Below are positions 51,542 through 63,715 of a stretch of 64,000 bases of DNA, piece by piece. Numbering within the stretch: position 1 is the first letter of the stretch; every line of letters starts with the position of its first letter. The DNA comes from Metarhizium brunneum. Its lineage: Eukaryota > Ascomycota > Sordariomycetes > Hypocreales > Clavicipitaceae. Below the pieces are notes generated by a model, which searched no databases, was not told the DNA's origin, and saw only the letters and a program-made list of their open reading frames with translations. Made by a program: the position numbers and the translations under genes. Location of the stretch: positions 248,001 to 312,000 of the forward strand of contig NC_089423.1 in assembly GCF_013426205.1 (NCBI RefSeq), given 5' to 3'.

Positions 51542-54073
51542 GAGGGGTGCGGAAGGTCCTCGACATTTATCCACTGGCCAGCTTCCCCACTTGCAGATGC
51601 TAATTACACCTCCAGCGGCAAGACGTTGTCAAGCGACCTTCGCATTACCAAGTTAGGTCAGGAGGAGAAAGCCGTACGACCAGATTATTTCAATGCCATT
51701 CACCCTCGAGCATCCCCCCTTGTATCTCCTCACGGAGGTACTGATCCGGCCACTGAGGTGCGCAGGTCTCTCGTAAAGATAGGGATTGGAATCACCCCTG
51801 TCCTTATCTTGCTCAGCTGACAACTTGACCAACATCATAGTCCTCGAGGTGTTGCAGATCCCGTCCTTTCCGTTTGCAGCGTGTCAAACCAACTGTGGGC
51901 AAGTGATCGGCTAACACAAAGTCGTTGGGCGTGGCCGACTGCATCCTGCAGGCCCCCTGAAACTGGGCATAACTCAACGCCTCACAAATGGCGAGCAAGG
52001 AGGCCACCGGGCGGAGGCATCCAGTGCGGTTGTCCACAGAAGGCCCGATTGAGTCACACTCGCATCAGTGCTGATGGTGCAATCTCGAACTCACCTGCCC
52101 GGGTCAGTAGCCACAAGACCATCTGGGACCTGTCAATGAAGCTGGCTGTTGAGTGTGTCTGAGGGTGAGTCCGGACGCAGAAACCGTCACTCAGCCCACG
52201 GAGACGGTTTAAGCGTCTCCGAAACGCTTCATATGTCGATTCCTGCGATTGAGGGCCAAAGGTGGACAAGTCGTTGCTACGGACTTGCCGCGTGTCCGGA
52301 GCATTCGCGAGTTGATCCTGATGTGGTAACAAACCCGCGACTTCCATGTGAAGGCTTGGTGGCTGGGGCTGTTGTGCCTTCCAAGTGCGCTACTGCAAGT
52401 CCATTATCCCTTTTGCCATAGGCTCGCCATCATCACCCTTGCCTCGTCATATGACAGTGGCCCCCAAGCCAGTGCGTATTGGCCTTGTCCGCGTCGATGC
52501 TCCGTCCATTGCGTAATGAGACGCTGGCAGAGCCGAGAGGGACGCAATTGCAACCGTCCTGGTATGGAGCAACTCCGCCCGTGGCATATGGTCACTGGCG
52601 CGGCAACTCGTATGTCCCTCACGCCTGAGGCTTCGTGTTTCCTGTCCGGGTTCAGTCCACATGATAATACCTTGCGCGAGGCCCAACAGAGCTCACAATA
52701 TTTGCCAAGAGAGGCAAATACGGCATGCAGGGGGCTGTACATGCGAATGACAATGCATGAGGCCGGAGCCCAGCGCCCGCAGAGCTTATCCATGCGTCTG
52801 AGGGAGTTATGCATCAGGATGAATTGAGCCACGGGAAAGCACCAGCTCGTCGGCAGCGAGCTTGTGCCTTGACTCGCGTCTCGCTACCCAGGCCCCTGCG
52901 TAATCTTATCTGAGCACTCGGTGCTGCCAAGTTGCCTCGTTTTACCTCGGCATCAGCTTGATTGAGAAACCAATGCCGCCGTGACCAGAAGCTGGCGCCT
53001 TTGGCTGCAAACCAGGGCCCATTTTGAGGCAAATTAGGCAGGCTGATAGCCAACGTCTCATGCTCTCGGGTTAGCGAGTGTGAGCCCATCCTCTCCGCCA
53101 CCAGTGCTGCGTCGTCATCGCCTTTCCTTCATCCTAGCAACTGCATGTTATATTTGCTCGCCGACTCCGTGCGAAGCCTTCCCCGCTGGGTAGCAGGGTA
53201 AGACCCATCTCTTGCGTAATCGGATGTCGACCATGCGTTTGATGGCGAGGCAGATTGACTGGAATGGAACTTTGCTCGCTTTCAAGCCCACGCAAGACCA
53301 ATGTGACTCCTGTTATTGGAGGCCATGTCCCCGGCTGTGTTCCAGGCGTGTCGTACTTTCAGCGTCTCCATGGGTATCCGTCGCATGAAGCTGACAATCT
53401 TTCATTTCCATTCTGCAGTCCACATCAGAGTGCCCAAGAAAGTGACAAAGGATGCAGACACGACATGCAGGCCGGCATCCTGAGTATCCGTCCCCGCTTC
53501 CCTGTGGAGGAAATTCGAGAAAATGCGTAGGACACCTTTTGCCTCTTGGAGTAATTTTAAACAGAACTCAGCTGAGGGCATCAATCGCATCGAGTCAGCG
53601 TCGCTCTTCCGTTCGCGTGATGTTGGTCTGTTCGATCGACCATCGCCTCAGAGGGTGGTGGGGGGAGCCTAGTCGCGCACCAGACATCATGCTAGCCCAC
53701 AGGATGTGGATAGGCTGCAAGCTGCTAGAAGTATCGTGGTATAGGCTGCAAGATGCAAAATTTTTAGCCCTGTGATGTAGCTGCAGCAATGATTGCTGTC
53801 TTGTTTCGAGAGTCGTGCTTCGAGATATGGGAAAGTGATGTGTTGATGGAAGGACATGTAGTTGTGTGGTGGGGAGGAACTAGGGGGAGAAGGAAAGGGA
53901 GGAGACTTGAGGGGTACATGGCTGGAGACGTGGGACGGGCGGCCGTTTTATGGGCGTGCAAAGGCGGCGAGGGATGGAGGGGCCGAGAATTGCCCGATGG
54001 GGCAACCACCGAAGGCGGTGGGCCAAGACCACCATTCCCGGAAGCAGGCAAGCCGTCCTAACTTTTACTATTT
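51542..54073. other. About 2.5 kb without a recognisable gene
   Basis: Ordinary base composition, many short ORFs on both strands, no domain, no splice-supported frame and no internal repeat noticed. It ends abruptly at the AT island at about 54065. Confidence 0.45.
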
Positions 54074-54145
54074 AATTAGCTAGGTATAGCTATTAATTGT
54101 ATTACTAGTAGGTCCTGGTAATTAACTAGCCTTTTTTTTATTTTT
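54074..54145 (+). repeat. Left inverted end
   Basis: Begins AATTAGCTAGGTATAGC and contains AGTAGGTCCTGGTAATTA. Inverted copy at 56844-56915; a direct partial copy at 57664-57722. Confidence 0.75.
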
Positions 54146-56843
54146 TTATTATAATTTAATATTAATTATATATATATATAAAAAATAAGTAATAATATTA
54201 GTATATATATAAGAAAAAAATTTTAATATATAAAAAAAAGTTATTATTTAAGTTATTTTAATATAAAATAAAAAATTATATAATATACTTATTATTAAAT
54301 TACTTAAAATATATAATAAATAAAACTAAAAAATAATATAAGTAATAATATAAAATATTAATAATATATAAATAAATATAATAAATAGTAAATATACTTA
54401 AATATAAAAACCTTAAAAAAATTATAAAATTAATATATTATAATAAATAAAAACTAAATAAGTAATATAATAAATAAAAGTTTAATTTTAAATATAATAA
54501 AAAATATATAATAAATTATAATAACTTAAAATATAAAAAGTATAAAAAAATAAAAAACTAAATTTATAATTATTTATATTAAATATTTAATAATAGGTTT
54601 TATTTTAAATATTTATAAAATAAAATTAAACTTATAAAATAATATTAAAAAATAAAATAATAAATTATAAAAAAATTTATTTTAAAAAATTTAAAAAATA
54701 AAATATATTATTTATAAAAAAGCTATAAGCTAATATAAAAAAAAAATACTAATAATTTTTAATATAATCTAAAATAAATAAAATAATAAAATAATATTAA
54801 ATATTAAAGTTATAAAATATTATATTTATATACTTATAAATAATAATATAATAAGTAATTATATTTTACTTAAAGTTATTAATTATTATTAATTATTATA
54901 AAAATATAAAAAAATATTATATAAATTAATTAATATTAAAAAAAAACTTTTTATTTATAATAATAAAATTATTAATTAAGAAATTAATTATTTTAAAGTA
55001 TAAATTTAAAATTATTTAAAAGTAATTTAACTTAATATTATAAATATATTAAAATATAATTTAGTATTAAAGTATTTATAATTATAAAAAAGTGATTTAT
55101 TAATTAATTAAAAAATAAGCTAATTAAAATAAAATAAAACTTTAAGCTAATAAAATTAATAAAATTTAAAAAAAAAAAAAATTTTATTATAATTTAATTT
55201 ATAAATAAAATTTTAAAAAAAAAAAACTTTTAAATAAATTATTTAAAAACTAATAATAATAAATAAATAATATAAAAATAATAAGTATAAAAAAAAATAA
55301 TTAGATTTATTATAATAATTTTAATAGTATTATAAACTAAAATATAAATAATAATAAATAATAAAAAAATAAAAGCTAAAATCTAAAAAATTATTATTAT
55401 TTTAAGAAAAAACCTTATAAATATAAATAAAAAACTTAAAAAAAAAAATAAAAATAATAAAAATAATAAAAGCTTAATAATAAAAAAAAAAAACTTAAAA
55501 ATATTTTTAAAAAATATTAAAAATATAAAAAATTATTTATAAAAAAATTAAAAATTAAATTACTTAAATATAATTAATAAAATTATAAAATTAAATTAAT
55601 AAATAAAAAGTTAATAATATTTTATAAAATTTATAACTTAAATATAAAAAAACTTAAAATATTATAAAAATATATTAATAAAATATTAATAAAAAGTTAT
55701 ATTAAAATATTAATATTAAAAGTTAAATATTTAATTATATTTATTTTAAAAAAAAATAAAAAATTATAATTAATAATAAATTATTAATAATTAAATATAA
55801 TTATTATAAAAAATAAAATATTATTATTATTAATATTAAAATTATAAAATTAATTATATAATATAAATTAATTTATTATAATAAACCTAAAAAAAGTATA
55901 TAATTTAATTTAAATAAAAAAAAATTATAAATAAATAATAGCTTTTAAAATAAAATTTAAATTATTTAAATATTTAATAATATTAATAAAGCTTATTAAT
56001 ATATTAATAATATTTTAAAAAATAATTAATAATATATTATAAAAATATTTAAATAATTTTATAATAATATATTTTAATAATATATTAATTTTTTTAAAAA
56101 CCTTAAAAAACTATAAAAAATATATATATATAATATTAAAAATATTATAAAATATTAAATTATTATTTAAATTAATAAAATATAAGTTTTATATATAAAA
56201 AATAAACTTTTTAAAATATATAATATAATTAAATAAAATATAAATAAAAAAAATTAAAATTAAAATAATAAAAAACTAATTAATATTAAAAAATATTAAA
56301 AATATATAAAATTTTAAAAGTTTTATAAACTTTTATAAAAAATTTATTAAAAGCTATAATAAAATTATAATATTTTTAAATAAATTTATTAAGAAAAATA
56401 AATAATAAAATTAAAATAATAAAGTATAATATACCTTTAATAAAATTAAAAAACTTATTATATTTAAACTTATTTTAAGAATTTTTAACTTAAAAAAAAA
56501 TAAAATTAAAAACTAATTTATTAGATTTTACTTTAAAAGTATAAGTAAAATAATAAAATAATAATAAAAAATTATATTTTATTATATTTTACTTAAAAAA
56601 ACTTTATAAAATAAAATTTAATTACTTTATTTATAATAAGAAATTCTTAATAATTATTAATATTTTTAAGAAATTTAAATATTATTTTATAAAAAGTAAA
56701 TATAAAATTAAAATATATATTAATTATAAAAATATTTTTTATTTTATAATAATATAATAATTAAATAAAAAATAAATTTAATAGGCTAAATATCTTTTAG
56801 AATTTAATTATAAAATAATTTATTAAATTTAAATTATAATAAA

Positions 56844-56915
56844 AAAAATAAAAAAAAGGCTAGTTAATTACTAGAACCTACTAGTAATATAATTAATAGC
56901 TATACCTAGCTAATT
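56844..56915 (-). repeat. Right inverted end
   Basis: On the minus strand it begins AATTAGCTAGGTATAGC. GGTCCTGG of the left end appears as GGTTCTAG, two transitions. Confidence 0.75.
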
Positions 56916-58240
56916 TAATAATAATATATAATTTAAAAAACAGTATATATATTATAATATATTAAATCTATTAGCTTAAAAGGTGATTTATAACCTTATA
57001 TGCTAATAAAAGCTTATAACTTTGCGCGTTAAAAACGTAATAATAATAATAACTTGTAATTATATAAGTTATACCCCAAAAAAATTAGAGTAATCTAATA
57101 TAATATAAATTAATAAAGTTTATACCTAACTTTTATAAAGCGTATTATCTTTTTTATAATTACCTTATTTTACTTTTATATACCTAATTTAAATAAATTA
57201 CTTTATAAATAATATAATTACTTATAGGTTTCTAGCTTTATATTGCTCTTTAAAGTATTATAGCTTCTTACTTACTAATATCAGACTTAGTTAGTAATTA
57301 ATAACTTTATTATAATTATAACTAGTACTAAAAAAGGTAATAAGCCTAATATAAATAAGTTACTTATTATAACTTTAAGAATTAAAGCTAATAAGCCTAA
57401 AAAAGTAATAAAAAAGCTATTATTATAAAGGATATTAATAAGAAAAGAAATATATTATTAAAAGCTAAAAATATTAAAAAGGTTAAAAAACTTAATAAAA
57501 TAATTAAAAAAATAAAAAAAAAATATAAGGAAAAATTAAAAAGAATATTATAAAGCTAGTTAATAAAAAGTAGCTTTATATTATAGTTTTCCCCCTTATT
57601 ATAGAGGGATAGTATATATATATAGTATTTTTTAAATTATATATTACTATTAAATTATTAAAGTATAGCTATTAATTATATTACTAGTAGGTCCTGGTAA
57701 TTAGCTAGCTTTTTCTTTTATTTTTATTAAATTAATTTAATAATAAATAATAAATTAATAGTTAAATTAAGCTATTAATAAAAAAAAGTTTATTAATTAT
57801 TTAATAAACTTTAAATAAACTAATAATATATATATAATTATAATTTATTAAAACTTTAATAAATAAAAAGTAAATATTATAATATATAAAAACTTTTAAA
57901 TTTATTTTATAAATAAATTTTAGTTTTTTAATTTTTAATATAATTATTATATTAATTTAAGCTTTATTTATAATTTCTTAATTTTAATTACTTAATTATA
58001 ATTTATAATTTATTATTAATATAATATTTAATTACTTAAATTAATTATCTTAATTATTTTACTAATATAAATTATAACTAGATTATTTTTTAGGAACCTT
58101 AGCTATTATAAGACTAAAGCTATAAAGGTAAAAGTATACAAACTCGGTTAGTCTGTATAACCCAAAGCAAGGTTACAAGCCCTACCTACCTCCTGACAAA
58201 TTTACAGGAGTCGAAGGCATAACTACTCGCACGTATAACT
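56916..58240. repeat. AT-rich, RIP-like region outside the inverted-repeat element
   Basis: Still strongly AT-rich but less saturated than 54.1-56.9 kb, with scattered GC-containing words. No usable frame. It includes a partial third copy of the element end and probably destroyed chromodomain-family DNA next to 58240. Confidence 0.6.
57664..57722 (+). repeat. Third, partial copy of the element end
   Basis: Matches 54085-54143 in direct orientation, keeping the GGTCCTGG form. Its own partner end was not found. Confidence 0.65.
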
Positions 58241-58345
58241 ACTTGCGCTACTTACAAGTCGAGGATAGTGGATTTGTGAGGAGTAATAAAGGTAATATTA
58301 AATAGTTTCACGTAGTATAGTAAAATAATCTCTTATTATATAAAA
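58240..58345 (-). other. Mutated copy of the chromodomain gene promoter
   Basis: Matches 20868-20970 (upstream of the chromodomain gene), including CTTACAAGTC, ATTTGTGAGGA, a TAAAG block and the TATA region, with many C-to-T and G-to-A differences. The gene body that should lie to the left is unreadable AT-rich DNA. Confidence 0.55.
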
Positions 58346-58419
58346 GGCTATTAATTAATATAAAATTTATTTTATAAGCACCTAGCACTTACTAGAACTT
58401 AACCCGATATCCTTGTACG

Positions 58420-61394
58420 TTATATTCTAGATATTTCATGCTTTTTTCCTACCCACTCACACAACTTCTTTGCTATATCTTCTAGCTTAACTTTAGCTTC
58501 CTTCAAGGGGGTAGAAGCCTTGATTTCCGCAGTGGAAAGTAAAAGCCATGGCTTAAGACCGTTATACTTGCCTCTTCGCCGAGATGAATATTCTGTCATA
58601 GTATGGAAGAAGATTTTCCTCATCACTTTACAGTTTTTCAGCTTGTGTGTACGGTTTTTGTCCCAGGCAGCCGACATTGGGGCCCCTAAATCTTCCCAAG
58701 GACCATCAGGTCCGAGTTGCCATGAAAAGTCCAATACCATGGCAGCAAAAGCGGCCGCTATTAGAGTTGCACAAGACGTGCCTTTCATGATTCGTTCCCG
58801 TACTGGGTCTCTGCTTGGCCCTACCAAGCCTTCACCCAACGTACACAAGTTAAACCCTCGATTTCGCGCGTCAGGAGAAAATGCCGACTTATTGAACCTA
58901 GCGTCGTGAGAGTTCACGCAGATTACACTATCTCGTAGTATTACAGGAAACCTAACTAAAATTTCAGTAGAGTGAAGGTTATTACAAGCGGCAGCAAAGA
59001 ACAGCACTTCTTGCTCTTTAGTGATATTAATAGCCTCTTTGACTTCTGGCGGCGGGTTAATTAAGTTAAAAGACATGGAAATAATATCAACTTTCCACTT
59101 TTTAATAGTATGTTTAATAGCCTTACTAGTATTAGGCTTTTATCACTATTTAACAAAGTCCTTACTTACTGATATAATATAAGAATAATAATTTATATCT
59201 TTGCCCTTATTTTGCTCAAAAACCCTTACAATATATAGCTTTACTATTAGTATTACCTTAAGGTAAAGGTATACTATAAACGTTCTATACAAGTCCGTAA
59301 AGCTATCCTTTATCCTAGCTTACCTTAGGTAAATAAAGTCCTTATATTCAATTATACCAGGATATCCTGTTTACGAAATTTTAACATAATGTCTTATCAT
59401 TTCATGATTAAGGTTGCAGCCGGTGTCTAGTATTGCTATTTTTACCAGATTATTCCATTGCTTTGACATTAAAGGCGTATTACAAGGGAAAGCTTCTCGG
59501 AGGCTATTGCGCATTTCCCCAACCTTATCCCACCACCGATTAATCCTATTCGATAGTTAGATTTTTCAACGGCTATTTTGTCCTGACCACGGGTCAATAA
59601 TCTTACTCATCCCGAGCGTCTTGGTCTAATTGGGTTACGGCTTCGACTTTTCCCACAGCGTAGGCGAGTTCCCCATTGGCATCTGCACTTGTAGTCGTTG
59701 AAGTTATATAATGGTTGTCAGGGTTGCCTCTTGGAAATATTGGATTCGGCAGTGTAATTTCGGTTTCATTCGCCAGAGCCGCATTCTTTTTATCGTTGCT
59801 TCCCAAGAACCTAACTAGATCTGTCCATGTAACGTCCACTGAAGTCGCCGGCAAGGTGTCCAAAACAGACCGTTCCAAAGGCCAGACCAGATACAGGTAA
59901 ATAAAGTCCAAAGGATAAGGAGGCTTGGACTTCAGATCAAGACACTTGCTTATTCCAAATAGTAATGGCTTGAAAGAGAAATGCCGCTTGCATTCTTGAA
60001 GCAGCTTTTCGGCTTACTTAAGGGCGTTATTGACCGAACTTCCAACCTCGAGTCTTGCCCAAGAGCTTAAGTCTCCAATATTATTCGCTAGTAAGAGCCG
60101 CATTACGACAATTGCCAGCCAAAGAAGTTGCGGGAATCCATGGATAGCCTGTGACGGTTCAGGACTAGAGTCATTTTCAAATTCTATCGACAAGTACGGT
60201 TTGCGCAAAACAATCTCCTTAGATTTCTCCAGTCGAAAAATGGATATATTTGATAATACCCAATAGCTAGGGAGCCACCCAGTCTCTAAGAGGCTCGGGA
60301 AAGAATATGCTAAAACTAGACAGAGAATCATCTTCTCTGTATAGTCTATCGTATTATGTGGCACAAATCAATCCAGAGTGATTTCTTCGCTTTCTGTCCA
60401 ACGGCAGCTTAGTCTTTCATTAAAAAGCTAAGTGTGTAAGCAGAGCCTCTGTGACTAATCAACAAATAGTTGAAGCAGAAGGCAAGGGTCCCTTGGGAGT
60501 CGACATGCCTTTACATAAGGCTAGCCATTGCCACTGGCGCCTGTTAGCGAGGTCCATCATCTACAGACTAGAAAGGGGTAAACCAACTCTTTAACGTGAA
60601 CTGGACACTCATGGAAAGATTTGTCTCGACAGAGTAGAATAGTCGAAGGCTTCGCAGCATATCACGTCAACTCTTTCGAATAGCACCAGGCTCCCTCCAA
60701 GAGAAGCCTTACGGAGTTACAGTAAGCTAGTCTTAACTCGTTATAGGCAGTCTCGCACCCGCAGTTCAACGAAATGAAACGTAGCGCCCAGTGCAGACAA
60801 TCAAGACAATTCCCTATTTCCTCTAATAATAAAATACACTCGCTTCGTCCAACACGTGTAATAAGTATCTTAATATACCCAGTGATTTTCTGGTAAGTAT
60901 CCAGGAGAGAACCAGTAACTAGCAGTCCTGAAGCGTCGTCCCAGTTAACTGACTGATTAACATAGTTATAAAGCTGCGTAACCTGCGCAAAGTTCTAGAG
61001 AGATTCGGCGAATATTTACTGCGAATCGTAATTAGTCGCATAATCAAAGGTCCCCCAGCTGGATATTAATTTTAAACGGTGATGAATTCACACATACCGA
61101 ATTTACATTGCGTGCCGCTAAGCGGTCCAAGACAGCAGGCGAGATGATGGAGTCGAGCTCGTGGAAAAAGCCTGCAACGCATGATTTATCTGAAAGTTGA
61201 AAATTACCAGTCGTATTTTCTTTTTTAACACGGAGGCTTAGGTAAAGCATGTCCAAGCTCATGCTGATCTGGTGAGAAATATCTCTTATTTGGAAATTCC
61301 GTTCATTCGTAGCGGATATCGACACCTTCCTGACTTCTTCTGCGAGCCTGGGCAAGACCTTGTCAAACCACTGCTGTGCATCAACGGAGGCCAT
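58420..61394 (-). pseudogene. Subtilisin-like (S8) serine protease with DUF7580-like N-terminus, broken
   Basis: Minus-strand blocks appear in order. The N-terminus starts at 61394 (MASVDAQQW). A DUF7580-like block (EKMILCLVLAYSFPSLLETG, VLRKPYLSIEF) lies at about 60360-60014, preceded by an in-frame TGA. A linker follows to 59603. The protease has the catalytic Asp motif KIAILDTGCN near 59430 and the catalytic Ser motif KGTSCATLIAAAFAAMVLDF in 58420-59076. Between Asp and Ser (59076-59400) the DNA is AT-rich, full of stops, and the GHGTH-type histidine motif is not readable. Known S8 enzymes need the Asp-His-Ser triad, so it is inactive. The gene is head-to-head with the gasdermin-like pseudogene. 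Confidence 0.72.
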
Positions 61395-61903
61395 TGTAGT
61401 GAAAGCAAACTTGAACAAGTGGTTAGTGGGCTGAAGGAAGAGATGGCAGGTGGACATTCGGCTCTTGACATATTTGTTTTTTTGGTTTGAGGGATGCTGC
61501 CCAGCAGCGTGGGCGTTAAAGTTGGATACATCAATTCAGCTACAGCGCCATCTCGAGCTTATTTGCGCCTGGCTTCGGGTTCAGCCATTTCTTGTCGACG
61601 GGGTTTTTCAAGACTTGTCTGTTATGGTCTCTTGTCACAGTGGTTATCGGGTTTGGCCACGGAGACCATAGAACAAAAACAAAAGCAGCAACAGCGGTCC
61701 TTGGCCGAATATGCCCGATACCCATTCAGCTTATTATAAATACGCCCTGTCGACTCTCTAGTTCCTGGCATCCCTTTTTCCCCCATTGAATACACATTGG
61801 CATTTACTTCTCTCTACAGGATACTCTCAGCGCCTTACAACCGTACCGACGCTTTTTCAGTCTATTCCAATTGGATAAAGACGGTGTTTTGAAACCATTG
61901 AAC
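61395..61903. other. Bidirectional intergenic region of the protease/gasdermin-like pair
   Basis: About 0.5 kb between the two divergent start codons. Holds a TATA box for the plus-strand gene. Confidence 0.5.
61735..61742 (+). promoter_or_regulatory. TATA box of the gasdermin-like pseudogene
   Basis: TATAAATA about 165 bp upstream of the ATG at 61904, followed by CT-rich leader sequence. Confidence 0.5.
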
Positions 61904-62746
61904 ATGTCGAGACCTGTCAAGGCCTGGATCTTTACTGGCTGTATGGACTACACTGCAGACGGCCACCTACGACTGGGACAGATACTTAGAGAACCGTAAA
62001 GACGCGGCTCTGCTCTGATTCCCAAGGGCCCTCCTCCAGTTCTAAGCAGTTATAAGATCTCCTATAGTAAGGTCAAAGGACTTAACATTAAGTATAAGTA
62101 AAATCTCGGGACTAGCTTTGATTATTAGGGTGAGGCTGTGGGCATTCCAATCAACTTCTCGGCAGGCATGTCGAACGATATGCGATCAAAGCTCGTCTGG
62201 GAATTCAAAGAAGTGAGGGGGGAAACGACAATTTTTGGACTGGACTACATCGAGCACATATGTACCAACAGGCACGTTCTAGCCTACATCAAGGAAAAGC
62301 TCACCAAGTTCAGCGAGCTCACAGGATGGCTTGGGCCAAGGCTTTACATTGTCACCGGTGTGCGAGTCGCCATCAAAGCGCGCCTCAAGTCCCAGGAGGA
62401 TACTGCCATATCAGCAAGGGCCACGGCAAGTGGTGATGGCGGCCAAAGTGGTGTTCCATTCCGAGGGGGCGCTAACCTCGCCTTCGGGGCTGACAATCAT
62501 CAGACAACCGCCAATGCACGCGCAACCAACTTCGTTTATGCGTATAAATGCAACGAAATCCACTATGTGCCTAAAATCAGCCAGCAAGAGTACATCAAAG
62601 GAAACGTGCAATCGCTGAAAGACGACGCTGCAGAGACACCTACGCAACAATTGGAAGGGATTTCGGTCTTGGTCCGTAACCCAGTGGGCAAGAAAGAGTT
62701 CGGTGTAGATGAAGGGGAGGGCCAAGAACACATCTTAAGACAGTAG
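61904..62746 (+). pseudogene. Gasdermin-like protein, interrupted by three in-frame stops
   Basis: One continuous frame of 281 codons from an ATG to the final TAG, broken by TAA (about 61997), TAA (about 62099) and TAG (about 62126), all near the N-terminal third. Each stop is one C-to-T change from a Gln codon, fitting RIP or deamination. The segment LYIVTGVRVAIKA, then FVYAYKCNEIHYV, follows the layout of the end of the gasdermin pore-forming domain (LYVVT..., then FAYRV-like). Its length is close to that of fungal gasdermins. It stands head-to-head with a subtilisin-like protease, the known arrangement of HET-Q1/HET-Q2-type modules. The gasdermin assignment is inferred from pattern and context; the stops are seen directly. 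No intron is needed. Confidence 0.55.
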
Positions 62747-63100
62747 CTGGTGCTTGGGAGTTAAGTGGACAGCTCCTCGGATTGACTTAAGGTAAAAATG
62801 TGAGAAGTTGGAACTTGAACTTGTGGTGTTGGCACTCGGAAGGTTGTTGCCACGACCCACAAATAGTGTCGATACAATACCAATTGATTCCATACAGACT
62901 GTTTTTGACAGCGTCATCCTTTAGATGAGTTAAACGCCCGAAAACCTTAGGGCCAAGAACAGTCATTTTAAGTTGGTAGTCGCATGAGATCACGATTGAA
63001 TAAATATTTATGCAGCACGTAGGTCTTAGTCCAAGGTTCGGCGGCATCTTCTCTTTTTTTTCTCCCGTCAAGTCTGTTAGCTTCTTTTTCTTTCAGGAAC
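62747..63100. other. Intergenic, nothing recognised
   Basis: No gene-like frame. The last 40 bp are pyrimidine-rich and end in TTTCAG just before the next ATG, so an upstream exon may exist. Confidence 0.4.
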
Positions 63101-63715
63101 ATGGGGCCCGAGCGTTTAACCAAGGGGCTCGCAGCGACATCAGAGGCCGTGCAACAGCCATTGAGCGCTTTGTCGACCAAGTCATTGGAGTTGCTAGATT
63201 CACTCCGAACCGACTATAGTAATCCAAACCGGATAAATGCGCAGCGGGCCTGGAAAGATCTCCACCGATGGCGCGAAAGAGAAATTTCCAGCGCACGTAA
63301 CCATCATCTCGGAAAGGAGTGTCTCAGAATCCTAAGCCTAGACACGGTGGCCGCAAGAGCACGGATACACCCCAGCCCTCTTTTCCACGTCCTTGCCATT
63401 CTCAAAGACCATCTACAAGATATTCACGACGACTCGCGAGACCTCGTTGCAAATCCGACAGCTAACAGGGGGGGCTCGTCACTTTCCAAAGTTGCCAATT
63501 CCAGTCAAAAAGCGTCACAGCACCACACAAGACGTCAATCGGCGACCCCTTGGAAGATGATAAATTGTATCATGGATCAAATTTACGACATGTCTGATCT
63601 CTACCGGGACCTTGTCTTCAAACATCTCTATCCAGGCGCTAAAAAATATACTGCCGAGCTATTAGAATCCTCTATTTGCGCCATATTTCCCTATGTAAGA
63701 CTCATTGTTATTTAA
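63101..63715 (+). CDS. N-terminal part of an unknown gene, running off the window
   Basis: An open frame of 204 codons from an ATG in good context (GAACATGGGG). It reads as soluble, helical protein (TKSLELLDSLRTDYSN, GKECLRILSLDTVAARARIH, HVLAILKDHLQDIHDDS). A GTAAGA donor lies at the end (63695 region). A further coding-like plus frame covers about 63754-63931 (SSYLKHLLALQSPIRKSHKS), followed by a GTACGT donor and a GTGCAG acceptor six bases before the window ends. The first join I tried is out of frame, so either a splice site is misjudged or the gene is damaged. It lies next to the gasdermin-like pseudogene. Function not recognised. Confidence 0.5.
   Translation: MGPERLTKGLAATSEAVQQPLSALSTKSLELLDSLRTDYSNPNRINAQRAWKDLHRWREREISSARNHHLGKECLRILSLDTVAARARIHPSPLFHVLAILKDHLQDIHDDSRDLVANPTANRGGSSLSKVANSSQKASQHHTRRQSATPWKMINCIMDQIYDMSDLYRDLVFKHLYPGAKKYTAELLESSICAIFPYVRLIVI

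Larger units (their letters stand above)
54074..56915. mobile_element. RIP-destroyed DNA-transposon-like element with ~72-bp inverted ends
   Basis: The two ends (54074-54145 and 56844-56915) are inverted copies of each other with only a few differences, mostly C/T or G/A transitions. The 2.7 kb between them is almost only A and T with no usable frame. The structure suggests a transposon with terminal inverted repeats, later mutated by RIP. The superfamily and target duplication cannot be read. Confidence 0.6.

Noticed and set aside
51542..54073. Several ORFs of 80-160 codons on both strands
   Set aside because: They overlap each other in conflicting frames, lack splice support and resemble no family.
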